DNA of 64,000 nt from an uncultured Blautia sp. (lineage in GTDB: Bacteria; Bacillota; Clostridia; Lachnospirales; Lachnospiraceae). Position numbers and translations under genes: made by a program. Within the stretch, counting starts at the first letter, position 1. Every line of letters starts with the position of its first letter. Location of the stretch: the NCBI GenBank assembly GCA_900541985.1, contig UQLX01000004.1, positions 47,938 to 111,937 on the forward strand, given 5' to 3'. A model generated the notes under the pieces. The model made no database searches, had not been told where the DNA came from, and worked only from the letters and a program-made list of their open reading frames with translations. Below are positions 45,703-53,039 of the stretch, one piece after another.

Positions 45703-45722
45703 TTGTGCTTGACACACAAAAT

Positions 45723-45750
45723 ATTATACTCGTTTTTTCAGAAAAAGCAA
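45723..45750 (-). promoter_or_regulatory. Promoter of tRNA-Thr
   Basis: Minus-strand TTGCTT (45745-45750), 16-bp spacer and perfect TATAAT (45723-45728), 20 bp before the tRNA 5' end. Confidence 0.7.
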
Positions 45751-45767
45751 GGAAATTTTTTATTTCT

Positions 45768-47978
45768 TTATACAGCTGTTTTTTTCTGTGCAGCTATCTT
45801 CTTTTCTGCTGTTATTTTTTTACCTGCTGGCTTTTCCGTTTTTTTCTTTGCAGCAGCTTTTCTTACCGGCTTCTTTTCCGCTTTTTCTGCAAGCGTACAG
45901 GACAAAATCACTGCACCAAGAGCCGGAACCCTCAGTTTCAGAGAGTTTTCTCTTTCGTCACATGGTTCTGCCTTACAGGTTTTTGCTCTTGGATTTACCA
46001 TTCCCTGACCGCCGTACTCTTTCCGGTCGCTGTTAAATATCTCCTTATATTTTCCATAGAAAGGAACACCGATCTGATAGTTTTCATAAGGAACTGCCGC
46101 AAAATTCACAACTGCCAGAAGCGTCTCCTCCGGTTTATCTGTCTTTCTCATAAAGGTAAGGACATTTTCTTCATATTTCATCAGCTGTACCCATTCAAAG
46201 CCTTCGATCTCGTCGTCCTTCTGCCAGAGTGCCGGATGGCTGCAGTACACTTCGTTAAGATCATGGATAAAGTTTTCCATTTCTTCAGGGATGTCCTTTC
46301 CCGGAGCATTCATCTTCAGTCCCGGATGAAGCATCTGATAAGTATATGCGGCTTTTACCTGGGACAGTTTCTGATTCTCATCCCCCGGAAGCTTCTCCAT
46401 AAATTCCTTCAGTTCTCCCGAATCCCTGGTTCCCAGTGTCAGTACATAATGCTCACAGTAGGCATACAGCATGGAAACGGTAAGCTGATCGTGGTCATAC
46501 TGTCTTTCAATCGGATCCAGAGAAAGATAATGAAGGAAATCCGAACTCCAGTTATTGTTCCATTTATAATCAAATCCGATATGGTCATTTTCTACATTTT
46601 CTGTAAGCTCCGGCCAGAGACCATCCTCCTGAGCGATCATAAGTACTCCGGGGTGCTTTTTCTTCATAATGGAATTCAGATGTTTCAAAAATTCTACTGC
46701 AGCCAGATTTTCACTGGTACCATAAATATTCGGCTTCCACAGCCCCTCTTCTCTGCCGTAATCCAGATAAAGCATTGCGTCTACATCATCCAGGCGGAAA
46801 CCATCTACATGATAGACCTCTGTCCAGAAAAAAGCATTGGCGATCAGAAAATCTGCCACCATCGGACTTTCGTAATTATATAACAGGGTTCCCCACATTG
46901 GGTGAACTGCAGCTTCCGGATCCTGTACTTCATAAAGGGGCGTTCCGTCAAAACGTTCCAGACCTTCCGCATATCTCGGGAAATGAGCCGGAGTCCAGTC
47001 CAGGATCACTCCGATCTCTGCTTTATGCAGCTCATTGACAAGCTTTGCAAAGTCTTCCGGAAGCCCAAATCTCCGATCCGGTGCATAATAGGAAAATGTA
47101 GAATAAGGGCCTGCCTCCTCATCCAGATATCCCATAACCGGATGAAGTTCCACATGAGTATACCCCAGCTTTTTCACAAAAGCAGCAAGCTCCTCTCCGT
47201 TTTCCCATTTATCCAGGCTTGTTTCATAAATAGATGCCGGATGTTTCCGGTCCGTGTATTTTTCTCTTTCTTTTAACCAGGAAGCATCCTCCCATACCAC
47301 ATTTCCTGCCGCCTGTGCAACCACGGATGCCGTAGCTGGAGGAACTTCTGTACAGGTTCCATAGGGATCTGCTTTCAGAGTCTTCTGTCCGCCCTTTTCC
47401 CGAATCTCATATTTATAAAGATCTCCTGCTTTTGCTTCAGGAACAAACAGTTCAAATATACCGGACATGGGCATCCTGTGCATCAGATGGCCTCTTCCGT
47501 CCCAATTGTTAAAATCTCCCACAACGCTGATACTGACTGCATTGGGAGCCCATACGGCAAAGCTGGTTCCCTCTGTTGTGCCAATGGTCATCGGATGAGC
47601 TCCAAGCTTCTCATAAGCATGATAATACACTCCGGCACAGAAAGCCTTTTCTTCTTCCTCTGTAATCTGTCCCGGAAATGCGTAAGGATCCGCAAAAATC
47701 TCTGTCCCGCTATTTTTAGTTACCCGATATTTGTAAGCCGGTATTTTTCTTCCGGGGATCAGTACAGCAAAATACCCTGCCTCGTCTTCCATTTCCATAG
47801 GGTAGGATTTTCTGCCTGACACCACCTCTGCTGCTTCTGCACCCGGAAAAAATCCCTGAATCAAAACACCTTCTGTGGTAAGTCTCGGTCCCATCACATC
47901 TCTTGGAGACGTCTCCTCTCCATATACAATAGCCTCGATCCTGGGCCAGTCCATATAGTCGTAAACATTTCTGCTCAT
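45768..47978 (-). CDS. glgB: 1,4-alpha-glucan branching enzyme with a Lys/Ala-rich tail
   Basis: 736 residues. A carbohydrate-binding N-terminal domain (FAVWAPNAVSISVVGDFNNWDGRGHLM near residue 148) precedes a GH13 barrel with VELHPVMGYLDEEAGPYSTFSYYAPDRRFG, the nucleophile Asp in GFRLDDVDAMLYLDYGRE (about 405), the acid Glu in MIAQEDG (about 455) and HIGFDYKWN. It makes alpha-1,6 branches in glycogen. After about residue 700 the protein ends in a low-complexity tail of Lys, Ala and Glu (KAAAKKKTEKPAGKK) like histone H1, which is not part of the family. Other glycogen genes are not nearby. Confidence 0.88.
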   Translation of the reverse strand: MSRNVYDYMDWPRIEAIVYGEETSPRDVMGPRLTTEGVLIQGFFPGAEAAEVVSGRKSYPMEMEDEAGYFAVLIPGRKIPAYKYRVTKNSGTEIFADPYAFPGQITEEEEKAFCAGVYYHAYEKLGAHPMTIGTTEGTSFAVWAPNAVSISVVGDFNNWDGRGHLMHRMPMSGIFELFVPEAKAGDLYKYEIREKGGQKTLKADPYGTCTEVPPATASVVAQAAGNVVWEDASWLKEREKYTDRKHPASIYETSLDKWENGEELAAFVKKLGYTHVELHPVMGYLDEEAGPYSTFSYYAPDRRFGLPEDFAKLVNELHKAEIGVILDWTPAHFPRYAEGLERFDGTPLYEVQDPEAAVHPMWGTLLYNYESPMVADFLIANAFFWTEVYHVDGFRLDDVDAMLYLDYGREEGLWKPNIYGTSENLAAVEFLKHLNSIMKKKHPGVLMIAQEDGLWPELTENVENDHIGFDYKWNNNWSSDFLHYLSLDPIERQYDHDQLTVSMLYAYCEHYVLTLGTRDSGELKEFMEKLPGDENQKLSQVKAAYTYQMLHPGLKMNAPGKDIPEEMENFIHDLNEVYCSHPALWQKDDEIEGFEWVQLMKYEENVLTFMRKTDKPEETLLAVVNFAAVPYENYQIGVPFYGKYKEIFNSDRKEYGGQGMVNPRAKTCKAEPCDERENSLKLRVPALGAVILSCTLAEKAEKKPVRKAAAKKKTEKPAGKKITAEKKIAAQKKTAV

Positions 47979-48084
47979 ATTCTCCTGCCTCCTGTCTCAG
48001 ATCCTGTCTATTTTCTCTCAGAATCTATGCTGTTTCCAGTTTATCATTTTTTTGGAAAAAAATAAAGATTTGCCAGAAATTTGT

Positions 48085-48113
48085 TTGACAAAATCTCTCT
48101 GCTGGGCTAAATT
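48085..48113 (+). promoter_or_regulatory. Promoter of the fructokinase gene
   Basis: Perfect TTGACA (48085-48090), 17-bp spacer, TAAATT (48108-48113), 29 bp before ATG 48142. Confidence 0.65.
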
Positions 48114-48141
48114 GATACTAACAGGGACGAGGAGGTCTATT

Positions 48142-49113
48142 ATGAAAAGCAAAATTTTTGACGTAACAGCGCTTGGCGAGCTGCTGATCGATTTTACAGA
48201 AAACGGAGAAAGTTCTCAGGGCAACCCTCTGATGGAGGCCAATCCCGGCGGTGCTCCCTGCAACGTTCTTGCCATGCTGCAGAAGCTGGGCAAAAGAACA
48301 GCTTTTATCGGCAAAGTAGGCGCTGATATGTTCGGAAACCAGCTGAAAAAAGCTGTGGAAGAGGTAGGAATCGACACCCGCAATCTGATCATGGATCAGA
48401 AGTATCATACAACGCTTGCATTTGTACATACATACCCTGATGGAGACAGAGATTTCTCTTTTTATCGTGATCCAGGCGCTGATATGATGCTTACCAAAGA
48501 AGAAGTACAGAAGGAGCTGATCCAGTCTTCCCGTATTTTCCATTTCGGGACGCTTTCCTCTACCCATGAAGGAGTCAGAGAAGCCACCCGTCATGCCATT
48601 GAGCTGGCAAAAGAGGCTGGATGCATCATCACCTTTGATCCGAATCTCCGTCCTCCTCTCTGGGGCTCTCTGGAAGACGCACGCAAAGAGATCGAATACG
48701 GAATGACCAAATGTGATGTCCTCAAAATCTCTGACAATGAGGTGGAATTCCTCTTTGATACCACAGATTATGACAAAGGCGCCGCTCTGATCCGTGAAAA
48801 GTATAACATTCCGCTTGTACTGATCACAATGGGCAAGGACGGAAGCCGTGCTTATTACAAAGACATGCGTGTGGAAGTGGCTCCTTTCCTTCAGGAAAAC
48901 ACCATTGAAACCACCGGAGCAGGAGATACCTTCTGCGCAAGCAGCCTGAACTATGTTCTGGAACATGGACTGGAAAATCTTACCGAAGAAAACCTGAAAG
49001 AACTGCTGACCTTTGCCAATGCAGCTGCTTCTCTGATCACCACCAGAAAAGGCGCGCTTCGCGTTATGCCATCCAAAGAAGAGGTTCTGGATTTTATCGC
49101 TTCCAGAGCATAA
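48142..49113 (+). CDS. Fructokinase-like PfkB family carbohydrate kinase
   Basis: 323 residues of the ribokinase/PfkB fold: VTALGELLIDFTENG at residue 6, the first PfkB signature GGAPCNVLAMLQKLGKRTAFIGKVGADMFGNQL near 35, and the second signature with catalytic Asp, DTFCASSLNYVLEHG, preceded by ETTGAGD near 255. Fructokinases of Clostridia look like this, but related kinases use other sugars. The start at 48142 has GAGGAGG ahead. Own promoter and strong terminator; divergent from glgB. Confidence 0.87.
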   Translation: MKSKIFDVTALGELLIDFTENGESSQGNPLMEANPGGAPCNVLAMLQKLGKRTAFIGKVGADMFGNQLKKAVEEVGIDTRNLIMDQKYHTTLAFVHTYPDGDRDFSFYRDPGADMMLTKEEVQKELIQSSRIFHFGTLSSTHEGVREATRHAIELAKEAGCIITFDPNLRPPLWGSLEDARKEIEYGMTKCDVLKISDNEVEFLFDTTDYDKGAALIREKYNIPLVLITMGKDGSRAYYKDMRVEVAPFLQENTIETTGAGDTFCASSLNYVLEHGLENLTEENLKELLTFANAAASLITTRKGALRVMPSKEEVLDFIASRA

Positions 49114-49133
49114 AATATTTTCCTTACATAACG

Positions 49134-49176
49134 AAAAAACGTCCGGTACTGGAATATTCAGTACCGGACGTTTTTT
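49134..49176. terminator. Bidirectional terminator between fructokinase and the switch-controlled gene
   Basis: Perfect 14-bp stem AACGTCCGGTACTG/CAGTACCGGACGTT with T runs on both strands. It serves fructokinase on the plus strand and the 83-aa gene on the minus strand. Confidence 0.95.
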
Positions 49177-49218
49177 CATTTCTCTTTTCTTCATTTCAGC
49201 ATATCCGGAGATTCCTCA

Positions 49219-49470
49219 TCACAATATCTGTCCTGCTGACAAAAAGGATAGCAGGCAGCTTCTTGCTTCCTCTTTTGAGCTGCATTTTTTCCCGGATATA
49301 TACTGACATGCATCCAGCCATTCTGACTCAGTCACCTCATCCGGTTCTATCTTTGTTTCAAGTAAATATCGCAGCCTGCCTTTTTGTTCCGCACTCAAGC
49401 GATTCAGATCCGACACATAATCCAGTTTCAGCTTATACGCCAGATAATCTATTAAAGATATTTTCTCCAT
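49219..49470 (-). CDS. 83-residue protein of unknown function behind the invertible promoter
   Basis: MEKISLIDYLAYKLKLDYVS starts a soluble, charged, mostly helical protein with no signal peptide, membrane segment or nucleotide motif; three Cys lie in the second half (DACQYISGKKCSSKEEARSC). I do not recognise the family. The start at 49470 has GGGAGG about 9 nt ahead; an earlier in-frame ATG (49527) lies inside the left inverted repeat and is less likely. No promoter facing this gene is visible in the present DNA orientation: one sits inside the 307-bp invertible segment just upstream and points the other way. It ends at a bidirectional terminator, so it is the only gene the switch would control. 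Confidence 0.7.
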   Translation of the reverse strand: MEKISLIDYLAYKLKLDYVSDLNRLSAEQKGRLRYLLETKIEPDEVTESEWLDACQYISGKKCSSKEEARSCLLSFLSAGQIL

Positions 49471-49523
49471 TTTCTTTTTCCTCCCTTTCTCTTTTTCATA
49501 CCACCTTCCTGCCGCACAAAAAC

Positions 49524-49541
49524 ACATAATATCAGTTATGT
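49524..49541 (+). repeat. Left inverted repeat of the switch (recombination site)
   Basis: 18 bp, itself two inverted half-sites ACATAA and TTATGT around a 6-bp asymmetric centre TATCAG, the layout of a tyrosine-recombinase crossover site. The centre sets the orientation. Confidence 0.85.
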
Positions 49542-49596
49542 ATCAATAAGCGGCTGTAATTCAGAAAACCGGATTTAAACAATACCTATTTACCAC

Positions 49597-49637
49597 GGCT
49601 CTTTTTTTGTTTTGAATTTTTAAAAGAGAGCCTTTTT
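49597..49637 (+). terminator. Terminator inside the invertible segment
   Basis: GGCTCT ... AGAGCC stem (extendable through T/A runs) followed by TTTTT on the plus strand. After inversion it would lie on the minus strand, downstream of the recombinase gene and upstream of the promoter. Confidence 0.6.
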
Positions 49638-49726
49638 GCCATGCACTTTTTTTATATCACAACAAAATGTCCATAATACCCTTTTGAGGATCAGAAATAA
49701 AAAAACGAAATCTGTCCCATGGTATA

Positions 49727-49754
49727 TTGACATTTCTTTGTTTATTGGTATAGA
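49727..49754 (+). promoter_or_regulatory. Promoter inside the invertible segment
   Basis: Perfect TTGACA (49727-49732), 16-bp spacer ending in TGG (extended -10) and TATAGA (49749-49754). Reads rightward at present. Confidence 0.75.
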
Positions 49755-49812
49755 ATTATAAAAAACAGAGATAAAGTTTGTATATAAATAACTTCTCTCC
49801 CTGTTTTTGGCA

Positions 49813-49830
49813 ACATAACTGATATTATGT
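49813..49830 (-). repeat. Right inverted repeat of the switch (recombination site)
   Basis: Exact reverse complement of the left copy. It contains the last two codons of the recombinase gene (ACA TAA), so inversion leaves that protein unchanged. Confidence 0.85.
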
Positions 49831-50691
49831 ATGCAATAAAATTTTCATTCGATTCATCATATCCAGCCGTTTCTGGTAAATTTTTCTTGTATTTGATGTA
49901 TAAATTCGCGTTACATTCAAACTGCTGTGTCCAAGAAGATCCCCCAGACCTACAAGATCTTTCGTAACCTCATAATACATCCGGGCAAAAAGGTGTCTGA
50001 GATTGTGTGGAAATATCTTACTTCCCTCAACTCCTGCTTTCTGTTTCAGAGCCTTCATTTCTTTCCATATGCTGGTACGGCTTTTCGGCTTTCCATTTCG
50101 GGTAACAAAGATCGGCCCCTTTGTGATCGCCTGCCTTTTTGCAAATTGCAGCAGCTTTCTTCTCAATTCCTTTGGAAGAAGTATTTTTCTGTACTTTCCT
50201 TTATTGGATATTACAATATCTTCCTTTTTTACCTCTTCCACTGTAAAAAACTTCAGTTCGCTGACGCGAATCCCTGTTGAGACAATCGTTTCCATACAAA
50301 GAGCCAGCTGTTCTTTCCCTTCCTTTGCCGCTGTTTTTAAAAGTCTTTTAAATTCCTCTATCGTCAGTTCTTTTTCCTCCCGAAGAAAAAGACTCTTTTG
50401 AATTTTCACTCTTTTTATCTTAAGTATTCCCAGACCCAGAAAATCCAAAAACTGATTTAAAGCCGCCAGCATGGAATTCACACTGTTCACTGTATAAGAT
50501 TGCAGAAGTCTTTTTTTATAGTCCATGATTTTCTTTTTATCAATCCTCAGATCATCTCCCAGATAACGAAAAAAGGTTTTGATATCTGTCATATACTTTT
50601 TAATCGTTGCTTCTGCATTTTCTCTTTCATATAAATAAATTTCAAATTCTCTTATTTTTTCCGGTTCCATCTCTGCTGTATATTTCTGCAT
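49825..50691 (-). CDS. Tyrosine recombinase, probable DNA invertase of the adjacent switch
   Basis: 288 residues. An N-terminal SAM-like core-binding domain (EFEIYLYERENAEATIKKYMTDIKTFFRYL) and a C-terminal catalytic domain with Arg in STGIRVSELKFF (about 155), HNLRHLFARMYYE with His/Arg (about 235), GHSSLNVTRIYT with the second His and the nucleophile Tyr (about 270). XerC/XerD-like, with no sign of phage or transposon genes around. The start at 50691 has AGGAGG ahead. The stop codon lies in the right inverted repeat. Likely function: inversion of the 307-bp promoter segment, inferred from position. Confidence 0.88.
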   Translation of the reverse strand: MQKYTAEMEPEKIREFEIYLYERENAEATIKKYMTDIKTFFRYLGDDLRIDKKKIMDYKKRLLQSYTVNSVNSMLAALNQFLDFLGLGILKIKRVKIQKSLFLREEKELTIEEFKRLLKTAAKEGKEQLALCMETIVSTGIRVSELKFFTVEEVKKEDIVISNKGKYRKILLPKELRRKLLQFAKRQAITKGPIFVTRNGKPKSRTSIWKEMKALKQKAGVEGSKIFPHNLRHLFARMYYEVTKDLVGLGDLLGHSSLNVTRIYTSNTRKIYQKRLDMMNRMKILLHT

Positions 50692-50717
50692 ATCTCTGCC
50701 TCCTGTGTTAACATAAC

Positions 50718-50748
50718 AAAAAGCACCTGCCATATCTGACAAGTGCTC
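50718..50748 (-). terminator. Terminator of the leuB-serA operon
   Basis: Minus-strand AGCACTTG-TCAGATATGG-CAGGTGCT followed by TTTTTG (one G-U pair), between serA and the recombinase gene. Confidence 0.88.
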
Positions 50749-50793
50749 TGTTTTAATCTGTTTTTAATTATCGCTGTCAATGACCGCTCATGA

Positions 50794-51957
50794 TCATTTG
50801 ATCACACGTACCTTGGATACGCCGTCTACTGCCTGAAGTGCTGCCAGAGCCTCTCTGGAAGCAGCGCTTTCCAGATCGATAAGTGTATAGGCAAATTCAC
50901 CTTTACTCTTGTTTGTCATATCTGCAATGTTCAGCCCCTCTGCACCAAGAATCTGTGTTACCTGGCTGATCATATTCGGGATATTTTTGTGACAGATGGC
51001 AATACGTCCCACTGCAACACAGGTTCCCATATCACAGTCCGGGAAATTAACAGAATTTTTGATATTTCCGTTTTCAAGGAAATTACGGAGTTCTTTTACT
51101 GCCATAACCGCACAGTTTTCTTCTGATTCCTCTGTAGATGCGCCAAGATGAGGAGTTACCAGAATTCCCTCGTGTCCTGCTACAAGTGGATTTGCAAAAT
51201 CAGTGACATATTTTTTCACTTTGCCGCTTTCGATTGCTTCGATCAGCGCCTCCTCATCAACAAGAAGATCTCTTGCAAAGTTCAGAAGAACAACGCCGTC
51301 TTTCATTTTGCCAAAAGCTTCTTTGTTGATCATCTTTTTGGTGCTGTCCAGAAGCGGAACATGGATCGTAATGTAGTCGCACTGGCTGTAGATCTCATCC
51401 AGGGATTTGCTGTGTTTGATCGTTCTGGAAAGATTCCATGCAGCGTCAATGGAAATATACGGATCGTATCCATAAACCTCCATGCCCAGATGGGTTGCAG
51501 AATTTGCAACAAGAGCACCGATAGCGCCAAGTCCGATGATACCCAGCTTTTTGCCGCTGATCTCACAGCCTGCAAACTGCTTTTTCTGTTTTTCAGCCAG
51601 TTTATCGATATTTTCGTTGTCCTTCTGATCCGCTACCCACTCAATACCGCCTACGATGTCACGAGAAGCAAGAAGCATTCCTGCAAGAACAAGTTCTTTG
51701 ACACCATTGGCATTGGCACCCGGAGTATTGAATACAACGATTCCTTTTTCCGCACATTCTGATACCGGAATGTTATTTACTCCGGCGCCTGCACGTGCAA
51801 TGGCCTTTAGATTTTCAGAAAGCTCCATGTCATGCATCTTGGCACTTCTTACCAGAACGGCATCTGCCTCTTCCATACTGTCTGTTTTTTTATACTCTTC
51901 ACTGAATAAGCCCAGTCCTCTTTCTGCAATAGGATTCAGGCAATGATACTGATACAT
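50794..51957 (-). CDS. serA: D-3-phosphoglycerate dehydrogenase
   Basis: 387 residues; first step of serine synthesis. NAD-binding GIIGLGAIGALVANSATHLGMEVYGYDPY near residue 140, catalytic region LLNFARDLLVDEEALIEAIESGKV near 225, HLGASTEESEENCAVMAV with catalytic His near 275, and a C-terminal ACT domain (NMISQVTQILGAEGLNIADMTN) that usually binds serine for feedback control. The short form without the intervening domain, as usual for Clostridia. Directly follows serC (stop and start codons adjacent). Confidence 0.95.
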   Translation of the reverse strand: MYQYHCLNPIAERGLGLFSEEYKKTDSMEEADAVLVRSAKMHDMELSENLKAIARAGAGVNNIPVSECAEKGIVVFNTPGANANGVKELVLAGMLLASRDIVGGIEWVADQKDNENIDKLAEKQKKQFAGCEISGKKLGIIGLGAIGALVANSATHLGMEVYGYDPYISIDAAWNLSRTIKHSKSLDEIYSQCDYITIHVPLLDSTKKMINKEAFGKMKDGVVLLNFARDLLVDEEALIEAIESGKVKKYVTDFANPLVAGHEGILVTPHLGASTEESEENCAVMAVKELRNFLENGNIKNSVNFPDCDMGTCVAVGRIAICHKNIPNMISQVTQILGAEGLNIADMTNKSKGEFAYTLIDLESAASREALAALQAVDGVSKVRVIK

Positions 51958-53039
51958 TACGCATTCTCCTCCTCAAATTTTTTCATAAATGCAACCAGAG
52001 CTTCCACTCCTTCTTTTGGCATTGCGTTATAAATACTTGCACGCATGCCGCCGACAGTTCTGTGGCCTTTCAGGTTTACAAGTCCTGCTGCCTTGGCTTC
52101 TTTTACAAATTTGGCATCCAGGTCTTTATCTCCGGTCACAAAAGGTACATTCATAAGAGAACGGGAATCCGGCTCTACTGTTCCTTTAAAGAGTTTGCTC
52201 TCATCCAGGAAATCATAGAGAATCTTTGCTTTTTCTTCGTTTCTTCTCTTCATTTCCTCAAGGCCGCCCATGGCTTTCAGCCACTTAAATACCTTGCCGC
52301 ATACATAGATGCAGTATGCATTCGGCGTATTATAAAGAGAACCTGCATCTGCATGTGTCTTATATGTAAGCATGGTAGGTGTTCCGTCCAGTACGTCTTC
52401 TGTGATCAGGTCTTCACGGATGATCACAATGACCATGCCTGCCGGTCCGATATTCTTCTGTACACCGCCATAAATAATGCCGTATTTACTTACGTCTACC
52501 GGCTCAGACAGGAAACAGGAAGAAACATCTGCCACAAGAGTCTTTCCCTTTGTATCAGGAAGAGTTTTGTATTTTGTTCCATAAATCGTATTATTTTCAC
52601 AAATATACACATAATCTGCATCCGGGCTGATATCCAGATCGCTGCAGTCCGGAATGTAAGAAAAGGTTTTGTCTTCCGAAGAAGCAATCTTATTCGCTTT
52701 TCCATATTTCTGAGCTTCCTGGTATGCTTTTTTCGCCCACTGTCCTGTAACGATATAATCAGCCACTCCGTTTTTCATCAGGTTCATGGGGATCATGGCA
52801 AACTGCTGGGAAGCGCCGCCCTGAAGAAACAGGACTTTATAATTGTCCGGAATATTCATCAGATCACGGAGATCCTGTTCTGCTTCGTCAATGATCTTCT
52901 GGAATTCAGGACTTCTGTGACTCATTTCCATCACAGACATGCCACTGTCCTGATAATCCATCATTTCTTCTGCGACTTCTTTCAGTACAGGCTCCGGCAG
53001 TACGGCCGGACCTGCGGAAAAATTGTAAACTCTGCTCAT
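51957..53039 (-). CDS. serC: Phosphoserine aminotransferase
   Basis: 360 residues; PLP enzyme making phosphoserine. VYNFSAGPAVLPEPVLKEVAEEMMDY opens it as in other SerC; LFLQGGASQQFAMIPMNLM near 70; PLP lysine in YGGVQKNIGPAGMVIVII near 195; TVGGMRASIYNAMPKEGVEALVAFM near the end. Overlaps ilvB by 4 bp and abuts serA. Confidence 0.96.
   Translation of the reverse strand: MSRVYNFSAGPAVLPEPVLKEVAEEMMDYQDSGMSVMEMSHRSPEFQKIIDEAEQDLRDLMNIPDNYKVLFLQGGASQQFAMIPMNLMKNGVADYIVTGQWAKKAYQEAQKYGKANKIASSEDKTFSYIPDCSDLDISPDADYVYICENNTIYGTKYKTLPDTKGKTLVADVSSCFLSEPVDVSKYGIIYGGVQKNIGPAGMVIVIIREDLITEDVLDGTPTMLTYKTHADAGSLYNTPNAYCIYVCGKVFKWLKAMGGLEEMKRRNEEKAKILYDFLDESKLFKGTVEPDSRSLMNVPFVTGDKDLDAKFVKEAKAAGLVNLKGHRTVGGMRASIYNAMPKEGVEALVAFMKKFEEENA

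Larger units (their letters stand above)
49524..49830. promoter_or_regulatory. Invertible promoter segment (phase-variation switch), OFF orientation
   Basis: The segment is bounded by exact inverted copies of ACATAATATCAGTTATGT (49524-49541 and, reversed, 49813-49830). Inside are a plus-strand promoter and a plus-strand terminator and no gene. The adjacent tyrosine recombinase is the likely inverting enzyme. In the present orientation the promoter fires into the 3' end of the recombinase gene; after inversion it would fire toward the 83-aa gene about 120 nt away, and the terminator would then close the recombinase transcript. Confidence 0.85.

Noticed and set aside
49219..50691. Prophage or integrative element around the tyrosine recombinase
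   Set aside because: No phage, conjugation or excision genes nearby; flanking genes are housekeeping, and the inverted repeats explain the recombinase as an invertase.
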